A stretch of DNA of 64,000 nucleotides from Streptomyces tendae. Lineage in GTDB: Bacteria > Actinomycetota > Actinomycetes > Streptomycetales > Streptomycetaceae. This document shows, piece after piece, positions 42,601 to 50,439 of the stretch; positions within the stretch are counted from its first letter, which is position 1; each line of letters opens with the position of its first letter. The stretch covers positions 3,906,001-3,970,000 of the forward strand of contig NZ_CP043959.1 of the NCBI RefSeq assembly GCF_008632955.1, in the 5' to 3' direction. A program made the translations under genes and the position numbers. Below the pieces are notes generated by a model, which searched no databases, was not told where the DNA came from, and saw only the letters and a program-made list of their open reading frames with translations.

Positions 42601-42936
42601 GCCGACGCCGGACAGGTGGGTCTGGCTGAACCCGTGGATCTTGTCCTGCTGGTAGTCGTAACCGCCCTGGCCGCCGGTGTCCGGGCTCACCTGGACCATC
42701 CCGAACGGGGCGCTCGCGCCGGGGAAGGTGTTGCCGAAGTTCTGGGTGCCGATGAACGGGTTGACGAGCGAGGTGAGGTGCTCACCGGCCGTGGAGGACT
42801 CGGCGGCCGAGGAGGGCCGCGCTGCCGAGGGGGACTGGGCGAGGGCCGGTACGGGCGCGAGGCCCGCGCCGGTGACGACGAGTGCGGCGAGGACGGTCGA
42901 GGCGCGACGGCGCCATCGACGGAGGGGTCTGTGCAT
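39621..42936 (-). pseudogene. GH92 alpha-mannosidase with NEW3-type C-terminal domain, frameshifted
   Basis: Intact it would be about 1,100 residues. A signal peptide (ATG at 42936; LRRWRRRASTVLAALVV) leads into GH92 motifs GFSQTHLSGVGC, EAGNFCAGKDRH and NDDLGTMSAWYVFSSLGLYP, then a NEW3-like and a jelly-roll domain ending IYAVTLG at 39621. Frame changes occur near 41640, 41520, 41225 and 40920. At 41640, 41520 and 41225 the break is at a shortened C or G run (for example GACCCC then TTCC), so missing bases are likely. The enzyme would cut exo alpha-1,2-mannosyl links outside the cell. Confidence 0.85.
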
Positions 42937-43128
42937 GGAAGCGGTCTCCTGTTCCTCGCCTGCCCCGTGGTGCGGCACGGGAGGCGATCGTCAAGGGACG
43001 GGCCGGGTGGGCTCGTTGCTGCGGACGTGGTCACAGGGCGTGCCTGCGGGACGCGGGGGCCGGGCATCCTCCGTTCGCACCGGGACCGTGGGTACCTGGC
43101 GGGACGGAAGCGGACTAGATCACGCTGC

Positions 43129-43142
43129 TGACATCGTTGTCA
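43129..43142. promoter_or_regulatory. Palindromic site upstream of the GH92 gene
   Basis: TGACATCGTTGTCA is a 5-4-5 symmetric site about 190 bp upstream of the GH92 start. Such sites are typical of LacI-type repressors of polysaccharide genes in streptomycetes. No LacI gene is in the window, so the assignment is inference. Confidence 0.4.
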
Positions 43143-43228
43143 ATAGGTCTGACGGCAACCTGTCCGGCGGGGCCGACGGTGACCTGGCCGGCAGTGACCG
43201 TCAGGTCCGACGGCGGCCCGTCGAGCCA

Positions 43229-43251
43229 ACACCCGGAGTCACGCCGGGTGT
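43229..43251. terminator. Hairpin overlapping the ComB gene stop codon
   Basis: A perfect 8-bp stem ACACCCGG/CCGGGTGT (43229-43236 with 43244-43251) encloses the TGA at 43239-43241 of the minus-strand ComB gene. Confidence 0.65.
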
Positions 43252-43928
43252 CCGGGCACGGGGTACCGGCGCAGCACCATGAGCGAGTCCTCCACCGTCG
43301 CGGCCATGGCGAACGGGAACCGGTCGACCTCCAGGCAGAGCGGCACGTCCTCCGGGCTGGACCCCCGGCGCACCCCCTGCGTCAGTTCGACGGCGGCACG
43401 CGACGCACCGGCACGGCGCAGGAACTCCGCGGCGTCCGTTCCGGCCCCGCCGGCGCGCGCGGCGATGTACTCGGCGCACGCCAGGTCCTCCTCGGCGCGC
43501 CCGTCCTCGCCCGTGACGACGAACGTGACGCTCCTGGGGGCACGTTCGCGCAGGACCCGGGCGGTGGCCTCGGCGACCACGAAGCCGGCGCAGAGCACGA
43601 GCGAGGCGTCCTTGACCGCGAGCGCGCCGACGGTACCCGCCGTGGTCTTCTGCACGACGGTGCGTCCGCCGAGGTCGGCGGTCCGCAGCAGGGCGGGGGA
43701 GTTGACCAGGTCGAAGCCGGGCGCGGGCGGGCCGTCCTTCAACGCGGCCCACGCGGGATGACGCGCCTTGAGGTCCAGCGCGTCCTTCAAGGACTCGGCC
43801 AGGACGATCCGTTCGGCGCCCCGGGCGAAGGCCCAGGCGGCCACCGTGCAGGCACGCATGACGTCCACCACGACCGCCACGTCCGGGACATCCGTCAACT
43901 CGGCGATACCGAGGAAGCGAGCCTTCAT
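43239..43928 (-). CDS. comB: 2-phosphosulfolactate phosphatase family protein
   Basis: A 229-residue ComB-family protein (PF04029). Its signature DVMRACTVAAWAFARGAERI lies near residues 23-42, followed by GRTVVQKTTAGTVGAL and VTGEDGRAEEDLACAEY. In methanogens ComB removes phosphate from 2-phosphosulfolactate in coenzyme M synthesis; in actinobacteria its role is unclear, and no sulfonate genes are nearby. The ATG at 43928 lacks a good ribosome binding site. The stop lies within a hairpin. Confidence 0.88.
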   Translation of the reverse strand: MKARFLGIAELTDVPDVAVVVDVMRACTVAAWAFARGAERIVLAESLKDALDLKARHPAWAALKDGPPAPGFDLVNSPALLRTADLGGRTVVQKTTAGTVGALAVKDASLVLCAGFVVAEATARVLRERAPRSVTFVVTGEDGRAEEDLACAEYIAARAGGAGTDAAEFLRRAGASRAAVELTQGVRRGSSPEDVPLCLEVDRFPFAMAATVEDSLMVLRRYPVPGHPA

Positions 43929-44093
43929 GTGGTCATGATGCGGCATGCGACGGCCGGAGCGCCCGGCCTTTCGAGCCGGCGAAGGGCGGGCGAGCCTGGC
44001 CGGTTCACGTCTCACGCTTTCGTTGAAACCGAAATCACAGTGTGGTCGAACACTGACGACCGACCATGACGCACAGATACCGGGAGGCACTTG

Positions 44094-44459
44094 ATGACAC
44101 GACTCAGGAAGGCGGCGGCTCTGGTGACGGGGGCCGCGGCCGTGCTGCTGACCGTCGCGGCGGCGCCGCAGGCGGGAGCCACGGACTGGCGGCCAGGGGT
44201 GACGTTCTACACCGGCGCCCAGCAGGGCGGCGCCGCGATGTCCGCCGACCTCGACGCGGTCGGGTGCCGGGAACTTCCCGCACCGGCCGCGTCGTACCTG
44301 GCCGTGTCGGACCGGAACGTGGACGTCTTCTTCAACCCGGGCTGCCGCACCGGCGCACCGGGCGGGACCGGCGACCTCGCCTACCGCACCGGAACGCTCA
44401 ACGCCGGTGACTTCCCTTACCCGGCAGTGAGTTACCGGGTCCGCGCGGACGCGGACTGA
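44094..44459 (+). CDS. Small secreted protein, peptidase inhibitor I36/beta-gamma crystallin-like
   Basis: A 121-residue protein with a signal peptide (LRKAAALVTGAAAVLLTVAA, likely cleavage at GATD or ATDW near residue 32) and a small beta-rich domain: GVTFYTGAQQGGAAMSADLD, NVDVFFNPGCRTGAPG, FPYPAVSYRVRAD. Two Cys could form a disulfide. The pattern resembles peptidase inhibitor family I36 and crystallin-like secreted proteins. GGGAGG precedes the ATG. It may inhibit extracellular proteases or bind calcium; no test is possible from sequence. Confidence 0.8.
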   Translation: MTRLRKAAALVTGAAAVLLTVAAAPQAGATDWRPGVTFYTGAQQGGAAMSADLDAVGCRELPAPAASYLAVSDRNVDVFFNPGCRTGAPGGTGDLAYRTGTLNAGDFPYPAVSYRVRADAD

Positions 44460-44523
44460 CCGGGTCCCGACTCCCGGGGCGGGGGAGCGCGCAGCGGCAT
44501 GTCGTCCACGCCCGCGTGGAAGG

Positions 44524-46070
44524 ATGCCGCCTGTGACCGGATTGTCTTCCTCACCCGTCGCCGAGCAGGGGCCCAGCCGCCCCGGCCTGGGCCCCAGGGC
44601 CGCCGCCGTCCTCGTCTTCGGGGCCTCGGCCGCGGTGCTGGTCGTCGAGATCGTCGCCCTGCGCCTGCTGGCCCCGTACCTCGGCCTCACGCTCGAGACC
44701 AGCACCATGGTGATCGGCATCGCCCTCACGGCGATCGCGCTCGGCTCCTGGCTGGGCGGGCGCATCGCCGACCAGGTCGATCCGCTGCGGCTCCTCGGAC
44801 CCGCACTCGGCATCTCCGGCGTGGTCGTGGCTCTCACTCCGGCCGTGCTCCGCAGCACGGCGGAAGGGGCGCCGGCGCTGCTGATCCTCGTCGCGGCGCT
44901 GACCGTCCTGGTGCCGGGCGCGCTGCTGTCCGCGGTGACACCCTGGTGACCAAGGTGCGCCTGACCAGCCTCGCCGAGACCGGCACCGTGGTCGGCCGGC
45001 TGTCCGGCATCGGGACGGTGGGATCGATCGTCGGCACCGTCCTGACCGGCTTCGTCCTGCTGTCGAGACTGCCGGTCAGCGGCATCCTGATCGGCCTCGG
45101 CGCGCTGCTGGTGATCGCCTCGGTGCCGGTCAGCCGGCGGATGCGCGGCCGGAACGGCGCCCCGGCCGCCCTGGCGCTCGCCCTGGCCGCGGGAGGCCTG
45201 GCGGCTTCCGTCGCGCCGGGCGACTGTGACGTCGAGACCAGGTACCACTGCGCCCAGGTCGTCGCCGACCCCGCCCGGGACGGCGGCCACACGCTCGTCC
45301 TGGACGGCGTGCGGCACTCCTACGTCGACGTCGACGACCCGACCCACCTGGAGTTCACCTACGTCAAGGCCGTCGCGTCGGTGGCCGACGCCGCGTACCC
45401 CGGGGATCAGCCGCTCGCCGCCCACCACCTGGGCGGTGGCGGGCTGACCGTGCCCCGCTATCTCGCGGCCGCCCGCCCCGGCACGCGTAGCGTGGTCTCC
45501 GAGATCGACGGCGGGGTCGTCCGCATCGACCGCGAACGATTCGGGCTCGCGCCGGGGACCGGCATCGATGTGCGCACCGAGGACGGCAGGCTGGGGCTGA
45601 AGCGGCTGGACACCGGCAGTCTCGACCTCGTCGTCGGCGACGCGTTCGGAGGTGTCAGTGTCCCGTGGCACCTGACCACCGTGGAGGCGCTGACGGAGGT
45701 ACGGCGCGTCCTCGCCGCGGACGGCCTGTACGTCGCCAACCTCATCGACCACGGCGACATGTCCTTCACGAAGGCCGAACTGGTCACGGTCGGCGAGGTG
45801 TTCGAGCATGTCGCACTCCTCGGCGAACCCACCGACATCGGCCTCGCCCGCTCCGAGGAGCCCGTCGGCGGCAACGTCGTGGTCGTCGCCTCCGACCGCA
45901 CCGTCGACCTGCGCGCGATCCAGAGGGCGCTCGACGCCCGCCGCACGGGCTGGACGATCGCCACGGGCGACGCACTCACCTCATGGATTGGCGACGCCCC
46001 CGTCCTCACCGACGACCACGCTCCCGTCGACCAACTGCTCCAGCCCCACGCCTCACCCGGCCGCCGCTGA
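44524..46070 (+). pseudogene. Spermidine synthase-like protein with N-terminal membrane part, frameshifted
   Basis: The N-terminal part (residues 1-140) has four or more transmembrane helices, the membrane region found in many actinobacterial spermidine-synthase-like proteins (VLVVEIVALRLLAPYLG, TTMVIGIAL). At about 44940 the frame ends VTPW-stop, while the next frame resumes VTKVRLTSLAETGTVVGRLS; inserting one base restores the family sequence VTPMVTKVRL. The C-terminal domain has AHHLGGGGLTVPRYLAAA and the aminopropyltransferase nucleotide-binding VVSEIDGGVVRIDRERFGL. The start is ATG at 44524 or GTG at 44533; the latter has AAGGA upstream. Confidence 0.85.
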
Positions 46071-46181
46071 CCCGCGTGACGAGGCCGCCGACCGCCGTCG
46101 CTGTCGTTTTCGTCCAAGACGGCCGTCCCCGCCTCCCTCTAACGTGAACACGCAAGCACAGGGGGACCGAGGAGGCGCATC

Positions 46182-46760
46182 GTGCGGAAACTGGTGTACA
46201 CGGGATTCATGTCGCTGGACGGCGTGGTGGACTCGCCCGGCGGAGGGCCGGGGGAGGAGCACCGCAGCGGCGGCTGGGTGGTGAAGGACCTCGACTTCGT
46301 CGAGGAGGCCTGGTCGCTGAAGGGCGAGGAACTGGCCGACACGACAGCACTGATGTTCGGCCGCCGCAGCTACGAGGCGTTCGCCGCCGTCTGGCCCGGA
46401 TCGGAGGACCACGCCGCCTACCGCGACCTGCCGAAGTACGTGATGTCGACGACGTTGTCCGAGGACGCCCTGGTGGATGGCTGGGGGCCGACCACGGTCC
46501 TGCGCTCGGCCGAGGACGTCGCCGCGCTCAAGGAGGGCGACGGCGGCGCGATCTTCATCCACGGCAGTGCGGAACTGGCCCGGCGGCTGTCGGACGCGGG
46601 CCTGATCGACCAGTACAACCTGCTGGTCTTCCCCGTGCTGCTCGGCGCCGGCAAGAGCCTGTTCGGCCGCGCCGACCGGGACAAGCAGATGCTCGCACTG
46701 CGGGAGTCGCAGACGTACTCCAACGGCATCGTCAAAATGGTCTACGACGTCAGGCGCTGA
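46182..46760 (+). CDS. Dihydrofolate reductase family protein (RibD C-terminal type)
   Basis: A 192-residue RibD_C-type reductase with MRKLVYTGFMSLDGVVDSP, ALMFGRRSYEAFAAVWPG, KYVMSTTLSEDALVDGW and the NADPH-binding IFIHGSAELARRL. It is similar in kind to the product at 22717. GAGGAGG precedes the GTG start. Its 3' end overlaps the convergent AraC-type gene by 19 bp. Substrate unknown. Confidence 0.9.
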   Translation: MRKLVYTGFMSLDGVVDSPGGGPGEEHRSGGWVVKDLDFVEEAWSLKGEELADTTALMFGRRSYEAFAAVWPGSEDHAAYRDLPKYVMSTTLSEDALVDGWGPTTVLRSAEDVAALKEGDGGAIFIHGSAELARRLSDAGLIDQYNLLVFPVLLGAGKSLFGRADRDKQMLALRESQTYSNGIVKMVYDVRR

Positions 46761-47452
46761 TCGACGTCGAGGCCGATCGCACCGCCCGCGCCCTCACGCA
46801 ACTGCCGGGCGGTGCGCCCGACATACGTCCGCAGGGCCCGGGCCAGATGCGGCTCGTCGAAGTAGTCGAGCTTGACCGCGACGTCGGTCGCCGGATGGCC
46901 GGCCGCCAGCAGGTGCGCCGCCGTGCGCGCCCGCTCGATCTGCCGTACGGCGCCCTGGGTGAGCCCCGTCGCGGCGCGGAAGCGTCGCTCGACGGTCCGC
47001 TGCGAGACGGCGGGCCGATGGCCGCGGAGCACGTCCGTGACGAACGGATCGCGGGCCAGCACCCCGGCCCGCACCATCCGCTCGACCAGCGCCTCGGCGT
47101 CGTCGGGACCGGGCGTCTCCCAGCGGGCGCCGTCCAGCCGGAACGTCCGGTGCGACGTGTCGGGGAGCGCGACACCACCGTCGATCAGCTCCGCGGTCGG
47201 CACCATACGCAGCGTGCTGCCCACGGCGAACTCGATCCCGGTGAACGTGGCCCCCTCGGGCACGGGTGCCGTACCCGTACGGGTCTCGGGGCCCGTGACC
47301 GCCGCGTACGACCGGCCGTCCTGCTGCCAGAACACCAGCCCCAGCCGCACCCCGGCGACGGACGTCATGGTGGCGACCTGCTCACTGGTGCACGTCCAGA
47401 CGCTGTCGACCCACGGCGAGTCGGAGTGGCGTGTCTCGAACCGCAGCTCCAC
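46742..47452 (-). CDS. AraC family transcriptional regulator
   Basis: A 236-residue regulator. The C-terminal HTH_18 domain is clear (RTVERRFRAATGLTQGAVRQ, then DVAVKLDYFDEPHLARALRT). The N-terminal 130 residues form a cupin-like sensor domain. The start is ATG at 47452. It is tail-to-tail with the DHFR-like gene, overlapping by 19 bp. Its target cannot be named; the neighbouring NTF2-like gene and the reductase are candidates. Confidence 0.88.
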   Translation of the reverse strand: MELRFETRHSDSPWVDSVWTCTSEQVATMTSVAGVRLGLVFWQQDGRSYAAVTGPETRTGTAPVPEGATFTGIEFAVGSTLRMVPTAELIDGGVALPDTSHRTFRLDGARWETPGPDDAEALVERMVRAGVLARDPFVTDVLRGHRPAVSQRTVERRFRAATGLTQGAVRQIERARTAAHLLAAGHPATDVAVKLDYFDEPHLARALRTYVGRTARQLREGAGGAIGLDVDQRLTS

Positions 47453-47530
47453 GCCCGCAGAATACGCCGCCGGAAGGCCCGGAGCTCGGGGAACAGCAGC
47501 GGCCGCACCGCGTGCCCGGCCGGTCTCCCA

Positions 47531-47590
47531 CGGTGCCGGCCGGTGGCCTTGGGTGCCGGCCGGTGGCCTTGGGTGTCGGCCGGTGGCCTA
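47531..47590. repeat. Three tandem 20-bp repeats
   Basis: A 20-bp unit CGGTGCCGGCCGGTGGCCTT is repeated three times with few changes (47531-47550, 47551-47570, 47571-47590). It ends on the stop codon of the NTF2-like gene. Confidence 0.75.
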
Positions 47591-48034
47591 CGGTGCAGGC
47601 ACCAGGCCGTCGGCCACGAGGCCTTCGAGCACGGCCTGACCGAGCGCCTCCACGGCGGACCGGGGCCTCACCATCACGGTGAACTCCTTGATCCGGCCGT
47701 CCTCGGCGAAGTGCAGCAGGTCGATGCCATGGATCTCCCTGCCGCCCGCCGTGGCGCGGAAGAGCAGCACCGCGGACGGCAGCGTCGCCCCGTCCGCGCT
47801 GGTCTGCGCGGTGCCGGTGTGATCACCGACGTAGCGGAAGTCCTCGAAGGTGCGCAGCAGCACCCCGAAGAGCCCCGTCACCATCGGCTTGCCCTCGAAC
47901 GGCGTGAACTTCACCGGGCTGTAGAGGCGGATGTCGTCGGTGAACAGGTCCTCCAGGGCAGCCAGGTCCCGGTTGTCGACGGCTGCACGGAAACGGTCCG
48001 CGGTGTTCACGGGCCACACCACCTTGATAGTCAT
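47588..48034 (-). CDS. SnoaL/NTF2-like protein
   Basis: A 148-residue nuclear-transport-factor-2-fold protein (SnoaL-like): VNTADRFRAAVDNRDLAALE, LFTDDIRLYSPVKFTPFEGK, GREIHGIDLLHFAEDGRIKE. This cone-shaped fold includes ketosteroid isomerases, limonene epoxide hydrolases and unknown enzymes. It is divergent from the PadR gene at 48109. The ATG at 48034 lies in one arm of an inverted repeat and has no Shine-Dalgarno sequence, so it is probably leaderless or regulated by binding there. Confidence 0.88.
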   Translation of the reverse strand: MTIKVVWPVNTADRFRAAVDNRDLAALEDLFTDDIRLYSPVKFTPFEGKPMVTGLFGVLLRTFEDFRYVGDHTGTAQTSADGATLPSAVLLFRATAGGREIHGIDLLHFAEDGRIKEFTVMVRPRSAVEALGQAVLEGLVADGLVPAP

Positions 48035-48064
48035 GGATGTGAGTAGTCAGATTCATGACTATCA
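48025..48064. promoter_or_regulatory. Candidate PadR operator
   Basis: TGATAGTCATG and CATGACTATCA are perfect 11-bp arms spaced by 18 bp (48025-48035 and 48054-48064), between the divergent NTF2-like and PadR genes. PadR regulators bind such paired symmetric sites. One arm covers the NTF2-like start codon. Confidence 0.7.
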
Positions 48065-48108
48065 TGGGGAGCCTGCGACGCGACAGAGGCGGAGCAGGAG
48101 GGGATCGC

Positions 48109-48678
48109 ATGGCACTCAAACACGCGGTGCTGGCGGCGCTGCTCGACGGCGAGCTCAGCGGCTACCAGCTGGCCAAGGCGTTCGACGTGGGCGTGGCCAA
48201 CTTCTGGTACGCACAGCCTCAGCAGCTCTACGCCGAGCTGACCCGGCTGGAGCAGCAGGGCCTCGTCGAGGGCCGGGAGGTGGTCCAGGAGAGCCGGCCC
48301 AACAAGCGGCTGTTCCAGGTGACCGACGCCGGCCTGGCGGAGCTGGAGGCATTCACGGCCGCCTCCGCCAAGCCCGCCTTCGTCCGGGACGACCTCATGG
48401 TCAAGGTGCAGGCGGCGGACCGGGTCGACACCGCCGTCCTCGTCGAGCAGCTCACGGAACGCGCCGAGATCGCCCGCGCCCGGATCGAGCTGTTCGAAGC
48501 GCTGTTGCGGCGCCTGCGCGGGGAACGCGACGAGGAGGACTTCCTCCGACACGGCGACCGGATCGGCCCCTACCTGACCTGCCTCCGCGGCGTGGCGTTC
48601 GAGCAGGAGAACCGCGACTGGTGCCTGCGGACCGTCGCCGTACTCGAAGGAAGGCGGCACAGCCGTGCCCGGCACTGA
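48109..48678 (+). CDS. PadR family regulator with C-terminal Vir_act_alpha_C domain
   Basis: A 189-residue winged-helix protein. The PadR domain is MALKHAVLAALLDGELSGYQ, YAQPQQLYAELTRLEQQGLV, NKRLFQVTDAGLAEL. A helical C-terminal domain (about residues 95-185) dimerises in this family. CAGGAGGGG precedes the ATG at 48109; the earlier ATG at 48055 lies within the operator. It probably represses itself and the divergent NTF2-like gene. The downstream GDSL gene overlaps its end by 14 bp. Confidence 0.92.
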   Translation: MALKHAVLAALLDGELSGYQLAKAFDVGVANFWYAQPQQLYAELTRLEQQGLVEGREVVQESRPNKRLFQVTDAGLAELEAFTAASAKPAFVRDDLMVKVQAADRVDTAVLVEQLTERAEIARARIELFEALLRRLRGERDEEDFLRHGDRIGPYLTCLRGVAFEQENRDWCLRTVAVLEGRRHSRARH

Positions 48679-49513
48679 CACCTCCTACCTCCGCTACGTC
48701 GCCCTCGGGGACAGCCAGACCGAGGGCCTCGGCGACGGCGACGACATCGGCGGCCTGCGCGGTTTCGCCGACCGCCTCGCCGAGCACCTCGCCCGCCACG
48801 AGCCCGCCCTCCAGTACGCCAACCTGGCCGTACGGGGCCGCCTCGCCGCGCAGATCCACGCCGAGCAGCTCGCCCCCGCCCTCGCGCTGCGGCCCGACCT
48901 CGCCACCGTCGTCGCCGGAGTGAACGACCTGCTGCGACCCCGCTTCGACGCCGACGAGGTCTGCACCCACCTGGACGCCATGTTCGGCGCCCTCACCGCA
49001 CAGGGCGCCCTGGTCGCCACGATCACCGTGCCCGACCTCTCCCGCGTCTGCCCGATCGCGCGCCCCCTCATCCCCCGGGTCACGGAGCTCAACGAGGGCA
49101 TACGCGACACCGCCCGGCGGCACGGGGTGATCGTCGCCGAGACGGCGCTCCATCCGGTGGCGGGCGACCCCCGGCTGTGGAGCCACGACCGGCTTCATGC
49201 GAGCCCCCTGGGTCACCGGCGCATCGCCGCCGCCCTCGCCCAGGCCCTGTCCCTGCCGGGCAGCGACGACACCTGGACCCACCCCCTCCCGCCCCAGACC
49301 CTGCCCACCGGCGTGCGCGCCGTCGGCACGGAACTCCGGTGGGCCGCGGGCTTCCTGGGACCATGGCTGCTCCGCCGGCTGAGGGGCCGGTCCTCCGGCG
49401 ACGGCCGCAGCGCCAAACGCCCGCTGCTCCACCCGGTGCTGGACGCGTCGCTCACCGCACCGGACGACCGGCGTCCGGCACTGGACGACCGGCGTCCCGT
49501 CACGGACGGCTGA
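48665..49513 (+). CDS. SGNH/GDSL-family hydrolase
   Basis: A 282-residue SGNH hydrolase. Block I is YVALGDSQTEGLGDG (nucleophile Ser at about 18), block III is VVAGVNDLLRP (GxND), and block V is SHDRLHASPLGH (catalytic Asp-His). It has no signal peptide and a Pro/Arg-rich tail with a short repeat DDRRP. It cleaves an ester or acyl group of an unknown substrate, perhaps a lipid or acetylated sugar. GTG at 48665 overlaps the PadR gene, so it is co-transcribed with it. Confidence 0.9.
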   Translation: MPGTDTSYLRYVALGDSQTEGLGDGDDIGGLRGFADRLAEHLARHEPALQYANLAVRGRLAAQIHAEQLAPALALRPDLATVVAGVNDLLRPRFDADEVCTHLDAMFGALTAQGALVATITVPDLSRVCPIARPLIPRVTELNEGIRDTARRHGVIVAETALHPVAGDPRLWSHDRLHASPLGHRRIAAALAQALSLPGSDDTWTHPLPPQTLPTGVRAVGTELRWAAGFLGPWLLRRLRGRSSGDGRSAKRPLLHPVLDASLTAPDDRRPALDDRRPVTDG

Positions 49514-49866
49514 TCCGGACGTCCGCGTCCCGGGGTCCGGTGCGTGCGGCCGGCCGTGCCAGTGATCGGACCGGTGACCTGGGGCACGGATGCGGGGGAG
49601 CCGTCAGGACCGCCTGCGCGGGGCCCTGTTCGACGGCCTCTCCCGCGTCCCGGGCGGTGAGGGGGTGGGCGCGGGCCGCTGTCTCCAGGGCGCGACAACG
49701 CTCATCCTTTTCGATGCCGGTCATCGGGAGGATGCGGTTGCTCCGACGGTGTGTCGGGTCACCGGGCGGTCGCGTGCAAGGTCGCCGACCGGTGGCGTGC
49801 GGAGATGGAACGGCGGACGGCCGGGCCGGGCGTGTGCCCCGGTCCGGCCGTCCGCCGCCCCTTGTG
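49514..49866. other. Intergenic region without a recognised gene
   Basis: 353 bp between the convergent GDSL and MarR genes. Frames here lack protein-like composition. A long hairpin lies near the right end (49811-49857). Confidence 0.4.
49811..49857. terminator. Hairpin terminator of the MarR/GDSL convergent pair
   Basis: A 19-bp stem with one mismatch (49811-49829 with 49839-49857), loop of 9 nt, just before the MarR gene end at 49867. Confidence 0.75.
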
Positions 49867-50364
49867 TCAGTCCCCGTGCCGGCGCAGCAGCGTCAGTTCC
49901 TGGTTCAGTTCGCCGAGGAACCGGATGACCACGCGCAGCTCATCACTGGTGAAGCGCTCACGGGCGGCGTCGGTGCTCCGCGCGAGCGGCCGGAAGTACT
50001 CCCGGGCCAGCCCCTTGGCGCGCTCCGCGTACTCCAGGTGCACCACGCGACGGTCGTCGACCGCCCGGACACGCCGGATGTGACCCGCCCGCTCCAGCCG
50101 GTCCAGGCATGCTGTCATCGCACCGGAGGTGAGGTTGAGCTGCTTGCGCAGGCGACCCGGCGTCATGGGCTCATCCGGCCCGCCGGCGTCGAGGATCGCG
50201 ATCAGTGCCTGCATGTCCGTGTGGTGCAGGCCGTGCTCCTGCGCGAACTCCTGGACGATGCGGTTGAACTCGGCAGTCATCCGGCGCAGTTGCACCGCGA
50301 ATGACTGGAGCCCTGTCGGGCACTCCTCCGGCGGAGGAGATGCGGGGGTTTCGGAGCCGCTCAT
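49867..50364 (-). CDS. MarR family regulator
   Basis: A 165-residue MarR protein. The winged-helix core is GRLRKQLNLTSGAMTACLDR (recognition helix), then LERAGHIRRVRAVDDRRVVH with the conserved DxRR wing. The N-terminal helix contains FNRIVQEFAQEHGLHHTDMQ. It is divergent from the MMPL gene at 50440 and probably represses it. The start is ATG at 50364. Confidence 0.92.
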   Translation of the reverse strand: MSGSETPASPPPEECPTGLQSFAVQLRRMTAEFNRIVQEFAQEHGLHHTDMQALIAILDAGGPDEPMTPGRLRKQLNLTSGAMTACLDRLERAGHIRRVRAVDDRRVVHLEYAERAKGLAREYFRPLARSTDAARERFTSDELRVVIRFLGELNQELTLLRRHGD

Positions 50365-50386
50365 GAGGGCCAGTATAGGATCACTC

Positions 50387-50416
50387 GATCATTGACATAA
50401 TTGATCAGTGACATAA
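50387..50416. promoter_or_regulatory. Direct-repeat MarR operator region
   Basis: GATCATTGACATAA (50387-50400) and GATCAGTGACATAA (50403-50416) differ by one base and are 16 bp apart start to start, between the divergent MarR and MMPL genes. A tandem pair of binding sites is implied. Confidence 0.65.
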
Positions 50417-50439
50417 CCCTCGCGTCAGTAGGAACTCAC

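Noticed and set aside
43239..43928. Coenzyme M or sulfonate biosynthesis from the ComB-family gene.
   Set aside because: No ComA, ComC or sulfonate genes are near, and ComB homologs in actinobacteria have no shown link to that pathway.
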